Origin: Oscheius dolichura
Lineage: Eukaryota; Nematoda; Chromadorea; Rhabditida; Rhabditidae
DNA: 64,000 nucleotides
Assembly (NCBI GenBank): GCA_932521035.1
Contig: OW051496.1
Span: 11,036,001-11,100,000 of the forward strand
Direction of reading: 5' to 3'
In this document: positions 22,001 to 33,637 of the stretch, piece by piece
Position numbering within the stretch: position 1 is the stretch's first letter
Layout of the letters: the number at the start of each line of letters is the position of its first letter
The notes under the pieces: model-generated
What the model was told of the DNA's origin: nothing
Seen by the model: the letters and a program-made list of their open reading frames with translations, nothing else
Databases searched by the model: none
Position numbers and translations under genes: made by a program

Positions 22001-24604
22001 GGCCGTGGGTGGAATGAATCTGGAGCATTTCAACAAGGAGAAGAAGTTGTTGTCTTGTGATAAGATCAAAATGGAAGCCAGGTAGCTCTTTTCTTTGGTG
22101 GAAAACAGAGAATTTTCAGATATTCAACGGAGGTTCTTGGAGTAAAGCCGGGGCAGGCGGTTGTAATTGCCAATGGACTGGTGATTGGCCCACTGGAGAA
22201 GGGAGAACTCCTCGAAGAATCTGATTTCGGCCTGATTGAGAAGATGCTGATCAATAGAGGAGCTGGAGTAGGTTCTTATCTAATCCGGGCCATCCTCCTC
22301 CTGAGGACATCCTCCACCGGGGGGACACCGTCCACCACGGGGACATCCTCTGCCAGGGGACATCCTATATTTCGGGCCGTCCTCCACCATGGATGGGCAT
22401 CCTCCCGTATCCGTAAAATCTCGGCACCTTAGTCTCGCCCTCTCTCGTGGCCCAAGAAATTTCTATTTTCCAGCTGATCGTCGAGCGTGTGGACAAGTGG
22501 GAAATAGAGAAAGAGAATGGCAAATCCTCGGATCTGGTTCTTCGAATCGCCTCCCTCGTCGGCCGCCATGCCGCGGCCAAGAAGAGATCCTGGGTGGTGT
22601 TGACGGGAGATGAGCACAGTGCCGTGACCCTGGTGGCGGACCACGACAAGCCGGCCATGGACATCGTAGCCATTGTGGATCCCCTCTCACCGGCAGCTCA
22701 AAAGCTCGCCCCCGTCTTGGAAATCCTTCGCGAGTCGGTCAACTGCGACATCAAGATAGTCATGAACCCGAAGCCAAAATTGAGTGAGTTGCCGCTGAAG
22801 CGCTTCTATCGCTATGTGGCCACGGCCAAGCCACAATTCCTGCAGGGAGAACTCATTGCCAACTCGGCTAGGTACTAATTTTATTAATTTAAAAAGAAGA
22901 TAATTTTAGTTTCACTGGCCTGCCCTCGAAACAGCTCCTGACCATGTCCCTCCACGCGCCGGACGCCTGGATGGTGGAGAATATCTATGCTGAATATGAT
23001 TTGGATAATATTAAAATGTCACAGGTTGGTGTCCCTAGAATACAGTACAGTAATCCACCCCCAGGTCTCTTCCGATGTGATTGCTCTCTTCTCCCTGGAA
23101 CATATCCTTATGGAGGGACAGTGCTTCGATGAGGTCTCGGGCAATCCACCCCGCGGGTTGCAATTCGTCCTCGGGACACCGTCCGATCCGACAAAATATG
23201 ATACCATCGTCATGGCTAATTTGGGATACTTCCAATTGAAAGTGAATTTAGTTGGGAATTCAATAAAATAAAGGATTTAGGCAAATCCCGGTGCTTGGCA
23301 GCTCCGCCTGCGTGAGGGACGGTCAAAGGATATTTACAAGCTGACCGGAACAGTCAACACGGAATCCCACAAGGATGGAGTGGTCTCGGCGCTGATCGAC
23401 TCCTTCTCCGGACGGACTCTCCGTGTCCGGGTGGCTAAGCAAGAAGGCAAAGAGGAGGAGGACCTCCTCTCGGATAAGGACGGCGGCTGGGGACTCAATT
23501 TGTAATTTATCTTTCTCTCTTTTTATTTATTTCTATTCAGATTCAGTGGAGAAAAAACTCCAGAGACGATTAATGTCTTCTCTCTGGCTTCTGGTCACCT
23601 CTACGAGCGCTTCATGCGAATTATGTTCCTCTCTGTTATAAAAAATACAAAATCTCCTGTGAAATTTTGGCTACTGAAGAATTATCTATCTCCTCAATTC
23701 AAAGTTAGTTAATTTAATTTAAAAAAATAATATTCTTTCTTTCTCTAGGAAAGCCTACCTATTTTGGCCAAGGAATATGGATTTGAATACGCCCTGGTTG
23801 AATATAAATGGCCGAGATGGTTGAATAATCAGAAAGAGAAGCAACGCGTAATGTGGGGATATAAGATTCTCTTCCTGGATGTGCTCTTCCCTCTGGATGT
23901 TCAAAAAATGATCTTCGTCGACGCGGATCAAATTGTTCGAGCTGATCTCATGGAATTGATGCAATTTGATCTCGAAGGAGCTCCTTATGGGTTGGTTTTT
24001 TCTCCTACAAATGATAAATTACAGAAAAGTAAAAATCAAATTGTAAATTTAAAAAGTAGAAGAAAAAAACTCGTTTAGATATGTTCCATTCTGTGAGAGC
24101 CGTAAAGAGATGGACGGCTTCCGTTTCTGGAAGCAAGGCTACTGGATGAACCATCTGGCTGGCAGAAAATATCATATTAGTGCCCTCTACGTGATTGATC
24201 TTCAAAAATTCCGACAAGTAGCTGCTGGTGATCGTCTTCGTGGACAATATCAAGGCCTAAGCGCTGATCCGAACAGTCTGGCCAATTTGGATCAAGATCT
24301 GCCGAATAATATGATCCACCAAGTCAAGATCAAATCACTTCCACAGGAATGGCTCTGGTGTGAGACATGGTGTGATGATGCTAGCAAGAAATCGGCTAAA
24401 ACTATTGATCTCGTAAGTTGTGCGCCTAAATAAGTGAAAAAAGACCTGATTTAGTGTAACAATCCGTTGACAAAGGAGCCAAAACTGGACTCGGCTTCGA
24501 GAATAGTTACCGAATGGAATGACTATGACCAGGAGATCAAGCAAGTCCTCACGCGGTCTGGTGATTCCAAGGAGACGAAGAAACATAGTCATACAGATCT
24601 GTGA
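19052..24604 (+). CDS. UDP-glucose:glycoprotein glucosyltransferase (UGGT)
   Basis: ER-lumen folding sensor: adds glucose from UDP-glucose back onto N-glycans of misfolded glycoproteins so they rebind calnexin/calreticulin. Eighteen exons (first 19052-19173, then 19210-19426, 19470-20107, 20154-20370, 20415-20501, 20656-20775, 20818-21331, 21368-21609, 21720-22081, 22120-22267, 22474-22871, 22910-23024, 23065-23241, 23281-23501, 23541-23703, 23749-23990, 24079-24412, 24455-24604) give 1488 residues, the family size. Residues 1-19 are a signal peptide; the long N-terminal part has the thioredoxin-like repeats. The C-terminal GT24 domain includes [34 protein letters not shown], the metal/nucleotide DAD of [14 protein letters not shown] and [11 protein letters not shown]. 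The C-terminus is HSHTDL, not a classical KDEL/HDEL. ATG directly follows an acceptor-like TTATTCAG. Confidence 0.95.
20526..20606. repeat. Inverted-repeat element copy (UGGT intron)
   Basis: Left arm CCACCCGTACAATCTCGGCA, right arm CCGAGGCTTTACGGGTGCGG in the intron 20502-20655, which is long because of this insertion. Confidence 0.8.
22290..22432. repeat. Degenerate GGACATCCTCC minisatellite and half inverted repeat (UGGT intron)
   Basis: Several copies of GGACATCCTCC-like units, spaced about 20 bp, fill the intron 22268-22473. A half copy of the inverted-repeat element (CCGTAAAATCTCGGCA, about 22411-22426) follows. A shorter piece of the same minisatellite is at 21633-21665. Confidence 0.65.
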
Positions 24605-25019
24605 TATTATTTACGACATTGTTGTGTTTTTATAAAATTGTATTGCTTATTTATCTGGGTTACATACGGCTATTGTTGTTATTTTTGTCCGTTGATATAA
24701 AACTTTGCCCACAACTGCTCTAGCACTGTAAGAAGACAGTCTAGCTATAGTACTACATCGTTTTACATCGCATGTCTATTGCAAAACGAGTGAATGACCA
24801 AGAGAAATGATTGAAGACGATGAGACAAGGAGAGAATCCATTTTACCGAATGTGGCCGAAGACTTTCAAAGAGCCAATGCCCGCCGCTGGTCTTGCAACG
24901 AAAATAATCAGCGCTTGAAAAAAGAGATGAATTTGGTCGACTTTTGCTTATCTTTGGTGCCAATTTCTCTCATTTTTCTCTCTACAATGAAGTAACTTTG
25001 CATATTTTCAGACTGGTAA
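24605..25019. other. Intergenic region between UGGT and NCBP2
   Basis: 415 bp with an open frame (24807-24995, MIEDDETRRESILPNVAEDF...) that has no detectable partner or similarity; not called. Confidence 0.45.
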
Positions 25020-25760
25020 ATGGCAGCATTTGATCCTCGAATACGGGTGAATAGGAATATTAGCCAGTATCGCGATCAACGATACCAAGTAAGTATTTCT
25101 AAAACTTTCTATTATGTCCATTGTTATTTCTATTTTCTTCAGTTTTACCTGATGATTTAGGGTTCTCTACGAGATCAGGAAACCGCCCTTTTACAATCAA
25201 CAACACTTTATGTCGGAAATTTGTCTTATTATACCAGGGAAGATCAAGTATGTCTATAAACATTTGGCAGGCATAGCATTTTCCAGGTTTATGAACTTTT
25301 TGGCCGAGCTGGTGATGTTCGACGAGTAATTATGGGCTTAGATCGTTTCAAGAGAACACCCTGTGGATTCTGCTTTGTAGAGTAGGAGTTTACTTAATTA
25401 TTGACGTTCTAATTTTATAATTTTTAGATATTATACTCGTGAAGATGCTGAAGTTGCTGTACGATATGTTAATGGTTCAAGACTGGACGACAGGGTAATC
25501 CGCGCAGATTGGGACGCTGGATTTTTGGAAGGGAGACAATTTGGTCGTGGAAAACATGGTGGACAAGTAAGATAACCAGTAATGTCCTTTATTAAAATGA
25601 TCTAGGTTCGTGACGAGTATCGCAAAGATTATGATCCAGGCAGAGGTGGCTGGAATAAGGCAATGGCTATAAAAGGTATTTATCAAGTTCTTTTTATTGA
25701 CTTCTTTCTAATAATCACATTCTCCAACTACCAATTTCAGGCAACCATGCTGAGGAGTAA
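25020..25760 (+). CDS. NCBP2: Nuclear cap-binding protein subunit 2 (CBP20)
   Basis: Small subunit of the nuclear cap-binding complex; binds m7G caps with CBP80 and acts in splicing, export and 3' processing. Six exons (25020-25088, 25161-25247, 25287-25381, 25428-25566, 25606-25675, 25741-25760) give 159 residues, the family length. The RRM shows RNP2 [11 protein letters not shown] and RNP1 [15 protein letters not shown]; the cap-contact region SQYRDQRY precedes it and the conserved C-terminal [20 protein letters not shown] and [15 protein letters not shown] follow. All cap-stacking tyrosines of the family appear to be kept. The next gene on the same strand starts 161 bp after the stop. Confidence 0.95.
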
Positions 25761-25921
25761 TTTGTCGATCATACTGGATATTGTTTCTGTTTCCCTATTT
25801 ATTTTAAAAGTAAATATTGATCTCTAACACTCTTCTTCTCTATTATGTTTTCACAAATCAGCTATTTTACTAAATTAAATCGTTCTTTGTTATTCATAAT
25901 TTTATGTTTAGATTTTTAGAA

Positions 25922-26512
25922 ATGACATCCAGGATAGCAAGACTCTGGCAACCCGGGAATCCGCAGCGGCGAGTTTTTCTACCCGATTTTTGGATGGCAG
26001 TCGTAGAAACTCCAACCGTTGGTAGAGAACGAGTTCCAAAGAACTGCGTGAAATTTGAAGTTGATCCTAGGTAATTTGTTTTTGTTGTATCTTCATAAAC
26101 TTTAGAATGTCTAAATATGATGTTCGAGAATATTTAACTAAAATTTATAATTTACCCGTTAGGGATGTCAGAACTGAGGTAAACATTCTACCATTTTATT
26201 TTTTCTTTCTTTCTTTAGGTGCAAATGGGTGAAATAACATGGCACGCCCCTAAAGATCCTAGAAATAAAAAAGCTATGTGGAAAGAAGAAGATAAAAAAT
26301 ATGCATATGTTTTCATGGTGAGGTTTTATATTTATCATATAAATGTCGGATTTCAGCCAAAAGATTTTGTTTTTGAGTATCCAAATATTTTCTATCATGA
26401 TGAAGAAATGCAAGAGCTTAACAAAGTTAAGGATCAACAGGAAAAACTCACTCAAAACAGTAAATATGTGAATAAGTATCGTAATGGTGTAGGTCAAATG
26501 TTTGGAATTTAA
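25922..26512 (+). CDS. MRPL23: Mitochondrial ribosomal protein L23 (uL23m)
   Basis: Protein of the mitochondrial large ribosomal subunit near the exit tunnel. Four exons (25922-26070, 26106-26178, 26219-26317, 26357-26512) give 158 residues. RLWQPGNPQRRVFLPDFWMAVV matches the start of the family, then VKFEVDPRMSKYDVREYLTKIYNLPVRDVRTEVQMG and AYVFMPKDFVFEYPNIF. The last 40 residues are a charged helix-like tail. ATG lies two bases after TAGATTTTTAG, a probable trans-splice acceptor; no promoter-sized gap separates it from NCBP2, so the two may form an operon. Confidence 0.9.
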
Positions 26513-26551
26513 TATACACTCTTTATCGCTGTTTTCACATTATTATAGGTT

Positions 26552-26557
26552 AATAAA
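26552..26557 (+). terminator. Possible poly(A) signal of MRPL23
   Basis: AATAAA 40 bp past the stop; about 100 bp from the 3' end of the convergent Cys-rich gene. Confidence 0.45.
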
Positions 26558-26655
26558 GCTGATTTCATAAAGATAGTTTATTGTTCAAATAGGCCAGAAT
26601 ATTTACTGGAATTGTTTGACGATATGTACATCAGGAAGCGACCATACCAGTCACA

Positions 26656-27501
26656 TCAGCATTGGATAGAAACGCCGGCTCCTTTCAAACACTGGCAGGA
26701 AACGGCCATCCGTTGTTGAGCGTTCATATTGAGCTCTTTTTCACATTGTGTGTATGCTTCCTGGATCTTTGCATCGGGAGGAGCCAGAGCACACCTGAAG
26801 AATTATTGCTTGGCTATTGGTTTTGATCATACTTCAGCTTGAAGGCACAAGCTACAGGACTACGCTTTTTCCTTCTTCCAGGAATGACTTCCATATCAGA
26901 CATGCTGCACTGATCAACACACATGAGATATTGTGTCAGTTCTGGAGGGCCTTGTGGAGCGCCTTGAGGAATAGCAGCCTAAAATTGTCGCCGTGTTTTT
27001 ATGGAAAGTCTGGTAACAACCTGTGGTGCATCCTTCGAGTCGAGCGAGGGGACTTCAACCACCGGGATGAGGGGGATTGTAAGGTTTTGAGGAATGGCCG
27101 AATTGGTGCATCCGAGTTCATTGTTGAGTTTTTTCTTGGCACAGGCTTCCAGCTTCATCATCTCCGCTTGGTCCTTATCCAGGCATTGGCGGATCTTGGT
27201 GCTGTCGCCAATCTTTGCTAGAATAGCAACACATTGAGTACTGAAAGGGATTCAAATTATAATTTTTTGTCTGTGTAATGGAATTACTTTGATTTACATG
27301 TTTCCGTCTTGGCGTTCATTTCGTTAGAGCAGGCCTCGATATCGGGACAGCGGCATTGCGGCACGGAGGTGAATCCTTCGGGTGGTTGTTGGGATGCCTG
27401 GAATGGACAGCTTCGATGGGGCCGAGAATCTACAGACTCACAGCGGTGGCCACGAGAACCGCAGCAGCCAGGACAGTGGCGGCGGCGGCCGATTGGAGCA
27501 T
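26656..27501 (-). CDS. Secreted cysteine-rich protein, family unknown
   Basis: Five exons (27442-27501, 27298-27397, 27021-27217, 26833-26978, 26656-26794) give 213 residues. Residues 1-20 (MLQSAAAATVLAAAVLVATA) form a signal peptide, ended exactly by an intron. The mature part holds two Cys-rich blocks, CRCPDIEACSNEM...IRQCLDKDQ...EACAKK...LGC and LMCVDQCSM...VACAFKLKCALAPPD...TQCEKELN...SCQCLKGAGVSIQC, joined by a Pro-rich linker. A strongly basic GRRKKRSP inside the second block could be a furin-type cleavage site. An alternative acceptor at 27240 would add TQCVAIL but breaks the phase of the preceding donor, so the shorter exon is given. No TM segment; likely extracellular. Confidence 0.65.
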
Positions 27502-28419
27502 GGCGGTGTGTCACACGTCGTCGACCGGCTCCTCGCCCCTCAGGCCTTTTCTAGGCCTCCGTTGTTGACATGGTAAATAATAGAGCGCTGTTATGAGTAG
27601 AGGAGGCGGATTGCCAAAAAAATTGTGTGCTCAGAGCACGAAGAATAGTAATTCGGGCACAAATAGAAGTCGCTGTTTCGCGACCGCTTGCACTTGACCA
27701 GATATTTTGAAGGTTTCTGGTCAATATTTAGGCTATTTTCAATGGAAATTGAATAGAAAATTACCGAAATTATGTGGGGAATATGGTATAAAATCAAATA
27801 AATATTAGTTTTCTTTGAGCAGACGGAACCTCTCCTTTATTTACCGAGATTTGGGCAAAAAAGGACGTGTGATGGCCGTGGAACCGCCGCAAAATCCACA
27901 AAATCCGATTGAAATCGTTATTTCGGGTGGTAATCCCCATCTCTAAATCCGTCCTCCCCCTACCTTGGCCTTTGGCCGAATCCTCCCGGCTCGTCCTTCC
28001 CTTCGAATCGTCCGGCTCGTCCTCCTCCCGTCTCGGCCTTGCGCCGAATCCTCCGGGCCGTCCTCCTTCTCCGGCTTGTCCTCTCTATGCCTCGTCCTTG
28101 GGTCGAATCCTCCGGGCGGTCCTCCCCTCGCCTTGGCCTTTCCACCCCAGCCGAGCACCTTTCCCATGGACCGGTAACTCATCGCCCAAAAGGGCAAAAC
28201 GCGCCCGTCCACTCATCATTACGATGTTTTGGGAGGGAAAAGTGCACTTTATAGGGCGGAGGACATAGTCACGAATTACTCAGGATACTGTGTGCCCACT
28301 GCCCCGGGTAATTCAAATATTCAAATATAAAAGAAAAGATTTATTGAGATCATTGATAGAAATCTGTATGTTCTATGTGTTTGTCTGTTATGGCTGGCTA
28401 CCCGTAGTCCGAAACCCTG
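27502..28419. other. Intergenic region between Cys-rich and RYK-like genes
   Basis: AT-rich up to about 27,900, then a GC-rich imperfect tandem repeat at 27945-28145. The RYK-like transcript probably ends here; a minus-strand AATAAA lies at 28340-28345. Nothing coding supported. Confidence 0.5.
27945..28145. repeat. Imperfect short tandem repeat, GC-rich
   Basis: Repeated elements like CGAATCCTCCGGGCCGTCCT and CTCGGCCTTGCGCCGAATCC recur about every 55-60 bp with substitutions. It creates spurious long open frames on both strands. Confidence 0.6.
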
Positions 28420-30927
28420 TCAGACGAACTGCGTCAATTGCATCGAGAACTGTTCCAGAGCACCGTTAACATGATCCGCGCTCGGCCGCTCCTTGGGCCG
28501 TTCCCGCCAGCAGCAAAACATCACATTAAACCTGAAAAGTTTGGATAATAAACATTTGGAGAAGATCAAAGGCCCGTCAGGAACCGGTCAGGCCGGACTC
28601 GCGCTCTCGGCCTCCTCCGCTGCTCTGACTCACATCTGATCGGGACAGTTGAACGGCTGGGAGAGGCGGACACCGCGAAGGAGAGCGTCTTGCATGTCCT
28701 CGGCATCGATGTCACTGTAGGGAACGGCACCGAGGGAGAAGATCTCCCAGCAGAGGACGCCAAAGGACCACTGAAAGAGGAGGAGGATGAGGGAGGAGGA
28801 CAAGGAAGGGGCTATACGAGAGCCAGCCACCCATTTCAAATTTATGGAGAGAAGAGACTCACAACATCACCGGCACTGGTCATCTGCCTTTGAGCAATAG
28901 CCTCCGGAGCCATCCACTTGATCGGTCGGTTGTCATTGTCCCCCAGGCAGTGGTAATCTCCCGGGTAGAGGTCCTTTGACAGAGCGGAGTCACACAGTTG
29001 CACGTGGAGCCGGCTCCCAATCTCCGAGATGATACAATTCCTCGCAGCGAGATCCTTATGCAGGGCTTTGTGCTTATGGAGATGGGACAGGGCTCTGCTT
29101 AGCTGGAGACAAAGGGACACGTACTCTTGGGTTCGGAGGGCACCTGGAAATTCTCTTTATGAGGGTAGAGGAGAGGAGCAGACCTTTTTTGTCGCCTTCC
29201 CGGCAGTTTTGGAGGAATTTCCGGAGATTGCCAAAGCCCTGATGCCTGTAGCAGATCAGAGGGAAGTCCTTCACGGTTGCGGGATCCTCAAATTTGCCAA
29301 AAGAAGCCGCGCAGACGACTTGAGCCAGGTTGGTATGCGGCGGCAGGTTATGGAAGGCCAGTGCCTCCTGGAGGAACTTCTCCAGCTGGGCAGGCGTGGC
29401 GTGCTTCTTCAGTGTCTTACAGAGCATCTAAACCGTCTTCTTCTAAAGGAGGAAGAGATAAACTGACCGCTTCTTCATGGCACGGGGCGTCCTCGTCGTC
29501 GTCTACGTCGCCATTCGTCATGTCGTCCGTCTGCCGCCAGATGGCGAAGCGAACCTCCCCAAAGGTTCCCTGGTTCTCCAAGAGGACCATGTTGAATGGC
29601 TCGCGATCCGTATGTAAGCTGACGAGGGCCTTCCTCACATCGACACTGTGTGGCCGGTCAGAGAAGATGGTACTCGGCTCGGAGGCGGCCGATGTCGACG
29701 GCAAGGAGTTCGTCTCCAGGAGGGAATGCGCTGTAGACGGCGGGGCTGAAAGAGATCCTATTTAAACGGGGATAAGAAGAAAATTTACGTTGCCTAATAG
29801 GAGTGGAGGTGATAAAAGGTTGGGCAGAACTCCTTATGGACTGTTTAAAGGAGGGACGACTGCCGGCCGACACGGGGCGGCTGGCCAGCCGAGGAGGAGT
29901 CGGAGTACAGGCGGTCGTCTCCTTTTTCGACCGACGGAAGAAGGAGATCAGCAGGATCGCGATGATTATAAGGAAGACTGCTGCCGCTCCTAAAAAGATC
30001 ATCTCCTTCCAGAAAAAAAGTGGAAAACTCACCGATGATGATGTAGAAAGTCTCCTGCACCCCGTCGCCACCGCCGCCACCCTGTTGGTGGTCCAGCTCC
30101 TCCGCGGCCATCCCGGACAATCCTCGCCTGCCGTCACGACTGGCGCAGATCTTCTCCTGCTTCAGTCGGACGACCGTGGACTTGGCAGCATGGGGAGACG
30201 AGAAGTTGAAGAAAAGACTGACCATAAATTGACCCGATCGGTGACCGGCACAACGGTACTCCACCGAGAATTCTGCAAAAGGCTATTCTCGTACCGCTGT
30301 TTCACGTCTATTTATTTAAAGGACGGCCGGCTGTCGGCATAAATGGCATCTTTGAGAAATGGAAGCGGCAATTAGCCCGCCACGAGGAATGAAATCGTAT
30401 TCAATTGCGAGAGAACTCGGAGTTCTCAGAGCCTCCGCCCGAGGCGACCCCTTCAATCCTCTTACCTTGTGCCTGGTGGGGCACTTCTCCATGGGTCGGA
30501 ATGTGCAAAACAGGCAGAACAGACATGTCCTCCGAGTCAACATGAGCCGTGTAGTAATACTGAAAGATTGTCATTTTTGATCAGCTGGGGAAGATTGGAG
30601 AATGTTGCGTGGCCGAGAAGAGGGGGTGACTTGAGGTCAGGAGGACACGCAAGGGGGGACGAGAACTGACCTTGCCGCTGGCGTGCCACGTAAAAGTGAC
30701 GTGATCGATGTGTGAATCCACTCGATAGGGGAATTTTGTCGAGTAGGCATTAACCACTCCGTTCTCCACATAGCCCAACTCAGCGTGGAGGCCTAAAGAA
30801 GTGGATACCTCTTTTTCGAGGAAGAGGACTTACCCAGGGTTCTGTTCATCTCCGCGTGGCTGATATAGAGACTGACCTGGCTTCTCACGCCCATGACGAG
30901 GAGAAAGAGCAGGTAGAACACGTTCAT
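28420..30927 (-). CDS. RYK/Derailed/LIN-18-like Wnt receptor pseudokinase
   Basis: Single-pass Wnt receptor of the plasma membrane. Ten exons (30834-30927, 30671-30792, 30466-30559, 30033-30272, 29789-29989, 29468-29745, 29184-29427, 28863-29143, 28634-28770, 28420-28531) give 600 residues. Signal peptide 1-16; WIF domain from SLYISHAEMNRTLG through HVTFTWHASGK and FFNFSSPHA; TM at about 185-200 (FLIIIAILLISFF) followed by RRSKK; kinase-like domain from about 285. It has GTFGEVRF, CKTLKKH, LHKDLAARN (about 452-460), a DSA in place of DFG (CDSALSKDLYPGDYHCLGDN), KWMAPEAI, DVWSFGVLCWEIFSLG and CCWRERPKERPSA. HKD and the degenerate DFG are hallmarks of RYK, so catalysis is unlikely. The last residues TQFV may be a PDZ ligand. 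Confidence 0.93.
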
Positions 30928-33583
30928 GTCATTTGTTGCTGGAAAGGAGAAGTTGTGAAAAGAACGGGAGGGGAAAGAAAGAGGGACTGGAGGTTGGAGG
31001 CGAAGGGTCTGGAGGTTGGAGGAGAAGAATCCACGAAACCGGCCATCTTCTGGGCAGGGAGACGACCATCCTCCTGGTAAGGAGACGATCATCTTCCGAG
31101 CAGGAAGATGGTGATCTCGGTAGAGGAGGACAATAATAATTCTGCCTGGATAACTCCTACGGCCGATGAGTGTACTCGGCTCAGAGCACCAACTCCATAG
31201 AGATGAAAAATGAGTGGGAACAGATCTTTTTCTTTTAGATAGGGAAGAGGATAAAAGAGGCACTTGGAAGAGGTGCTTGAGAATGGCAAACAGGCGCCCA
31301 ACTGATCGCTCCGTTTCGCACTTCTGGCAGAGCATCTGATTATCAAGAGGGGGCCCGGCTGTGTGGGGGGTGTAATGGGCGGGGTCACCTCCTGCGGGAA
31401 GATTATGGAAAAAGGAGATTCCTAACTAGGAAACTGAAAACAATCAGGGGGAGGACGGAGATTTGCCAAGGAGAGGAGATTCAGGAAGAGGGACAGCCGG
31501 CCATTTTGGACAGTCATGACATTTGACCTCCTCCAGGGGTTCGTTACCCATTCACATCCCCTTATTTGTCCGGGGTCATATTTCTATAAAAGAGGAAGAG
31601 TAGGGGACACATCCCCTCCGGCTTCTAAATAACAGCTACCAATTGAGAGGGATGCCTGCCTGCCTGCCGGCCTCGAGAGGGAGACCACCTCACACAAAAA
31701 GTAAGCCTTCCCCATGATAAATGAATGAGGGGAAGGGGAGCCAATTGAGCTGTCAGCTGCAAAAAGTTGGGGAGGGAAGATGGCGGTGGCCACCGGGGCA
31801 CCAGGACTCTAGAGAGGCGTTTAGCACTAATTTGGATCAGAAAGAGAAGGTTAGAGGAGGTCGTATCCTAGGAGGGACAAGATAGGATTGGCCATCAAGT
31901 TCGTGGCCCCAGTCCTCGGGCGGCCAAGCCTGGCCCGGTCTCGCGTCCCAGGTCAAATGCGGCAGATTGAGAGAAGATTGACAGAAAGGAAGCAATCATT
32001 CCAGGGAACAGAAGTGTTTTTCGACAGAGCCAAGATGTTATTTGAAGGCGGAGCTGGATGTAATTAATAGGCTAGGAGGACAAATTGTGATCCATCACTA
32101 GGCTTGTCAGCGAAGCGTGTGCCCTTCGGCCTTCACACGGCTATGTGTGTTGTGTGTGTGTACGCGTTCGTGTGTGTCTAGTTAGTAACCTTTCACTCTC
32201 CTAATCTGTTGAATCTCCCCATATCCAGTTACAAGAGAGCGGGAGAGGCTGAGAATGATGGTCGTGTGAGGAGGCAGTTGACGCAACTACGGCGGGCGAG
32301 TGTCAATCAAAGGAAGAGTGGAAGAAAGCTCACCGACTCTTTTTGAAAGGGAGGGGACCTGAAAAGAGCCTGCCCGGGACACTCACACGGCCGCTATGAA
32401 TTATTTCAAATGTTCAAGCAGGCGATGATGACACCCGGGTTGCTGCAAAGAGCGTGAAACTTTTGGGAAGGGAGGTCTTCAAAAGGAATGGCCGGTTGGC
32501 AGGGTGGGGGAGGACAAAGGGCCACTGTGAGAAATTTTGGGACGAGGGGGACAGTGAAACACTGGGGCCAGCCGGCCAACTGGAGATGATAAAATAGAAG
32601 GAGGTTCCGGACGCCTTGAAAGGGTCGTCGGACCGTGATCTTGGCGGTCTGATGCTTTTGGAGGCAGGAGGATGAGGGAGAACGACGGGAGGATGGCTTT
32701 TTCGACCGAATAGAATTCAGGGTAAGAAGATCTTGCTCGGTCATAGAATAGGATAGGGCTGCCGGTCCCAAATATCCCAAAGTAGGGGTTGCAGTCTGTC
32801 CTGGCCTCGTTCCCCAGCCTGGCCGCCATCTCCTTCGTGAGCAAGAGGGACAAAAGAGCCCGCGAGCACTTCTGCTTGAACTCCTTTCGCCTGCCGAAGA
32901 AAAAAACTGATCAGAGACATTTATAAAGGGAGAGCGTTTTGTGTTGTTTCCAAGAATTGACTGAGCACCCGCAAAATTGGATTACTGGTCACTAGAAAAA
33001 GGCTCTCCCTCTCCGTTCAAAAACATAACCAGTCCTCCCAGTTAAATTAATTCCTATCGCCGATTTTTGCTCGTTAATTAGGGAGCACACGAGGCGAGCT
33101 TTATTGCCAGAAAAACGACAAACTCCACGGGCCTCAATATTCACTCTCACATGTGGTCGGAATAGTTTAAAAGGGAAGATGAGAGGAGGCCGGCCGAGGG
33201 CCAATGATGACAAAGATGGGCACAGGCAGCAGCGACGGCGGGAGATGATTCAGCGCCTTTTCTCTTCCTGGCCCGTAGGTAACTGGCGGAGAGAGAAAGA
33301 GACGTTGAAGAGTCTCTCCGAGCAATTGTATTAGTATTGGATTGGGGTGGACGACGTGAAGAGGTCGTGGAGTGCGGCTGGAGATAAGGAAAGGACTGGG
33401 AGAACGGGAGAAAACAGCTGGGATGACCGTGTTTAGTCAGCAGGAGGTGGGGGCCACCTGCTGGGAGACAAGAGCCATGGAGTAGAGAGATTAGGCGTCG
33501 ACAAGTGCCCGTCTAGAGAATTCCTGTTGAATACGATCAAAGGAGACTGGAGGATAGCGGAAGGAGGAGAGGACGGAGGACGT

Positions 33584-33637
33584 ACCCGTAAACTCTCGGA
33601 AGTTCTAATAGCCCATGCCGAGATTGTACGGGTGTGG
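33584..33637. repeat. Inverted-repeat element copy (intergenic)
   Basis: Left arm TACCCGTAAACTCTCGG, right arm TGCCGAGATTGTACGGGTGT, 16 bp spacer. Confidence 0.75.

Noticed and set aside
27909-28268. Arg/Gly- and Pro/Ser-rich open frames at 28 kb
   Set aside because: They come from the GC-rich tandem repeat and are open in several frames at once.
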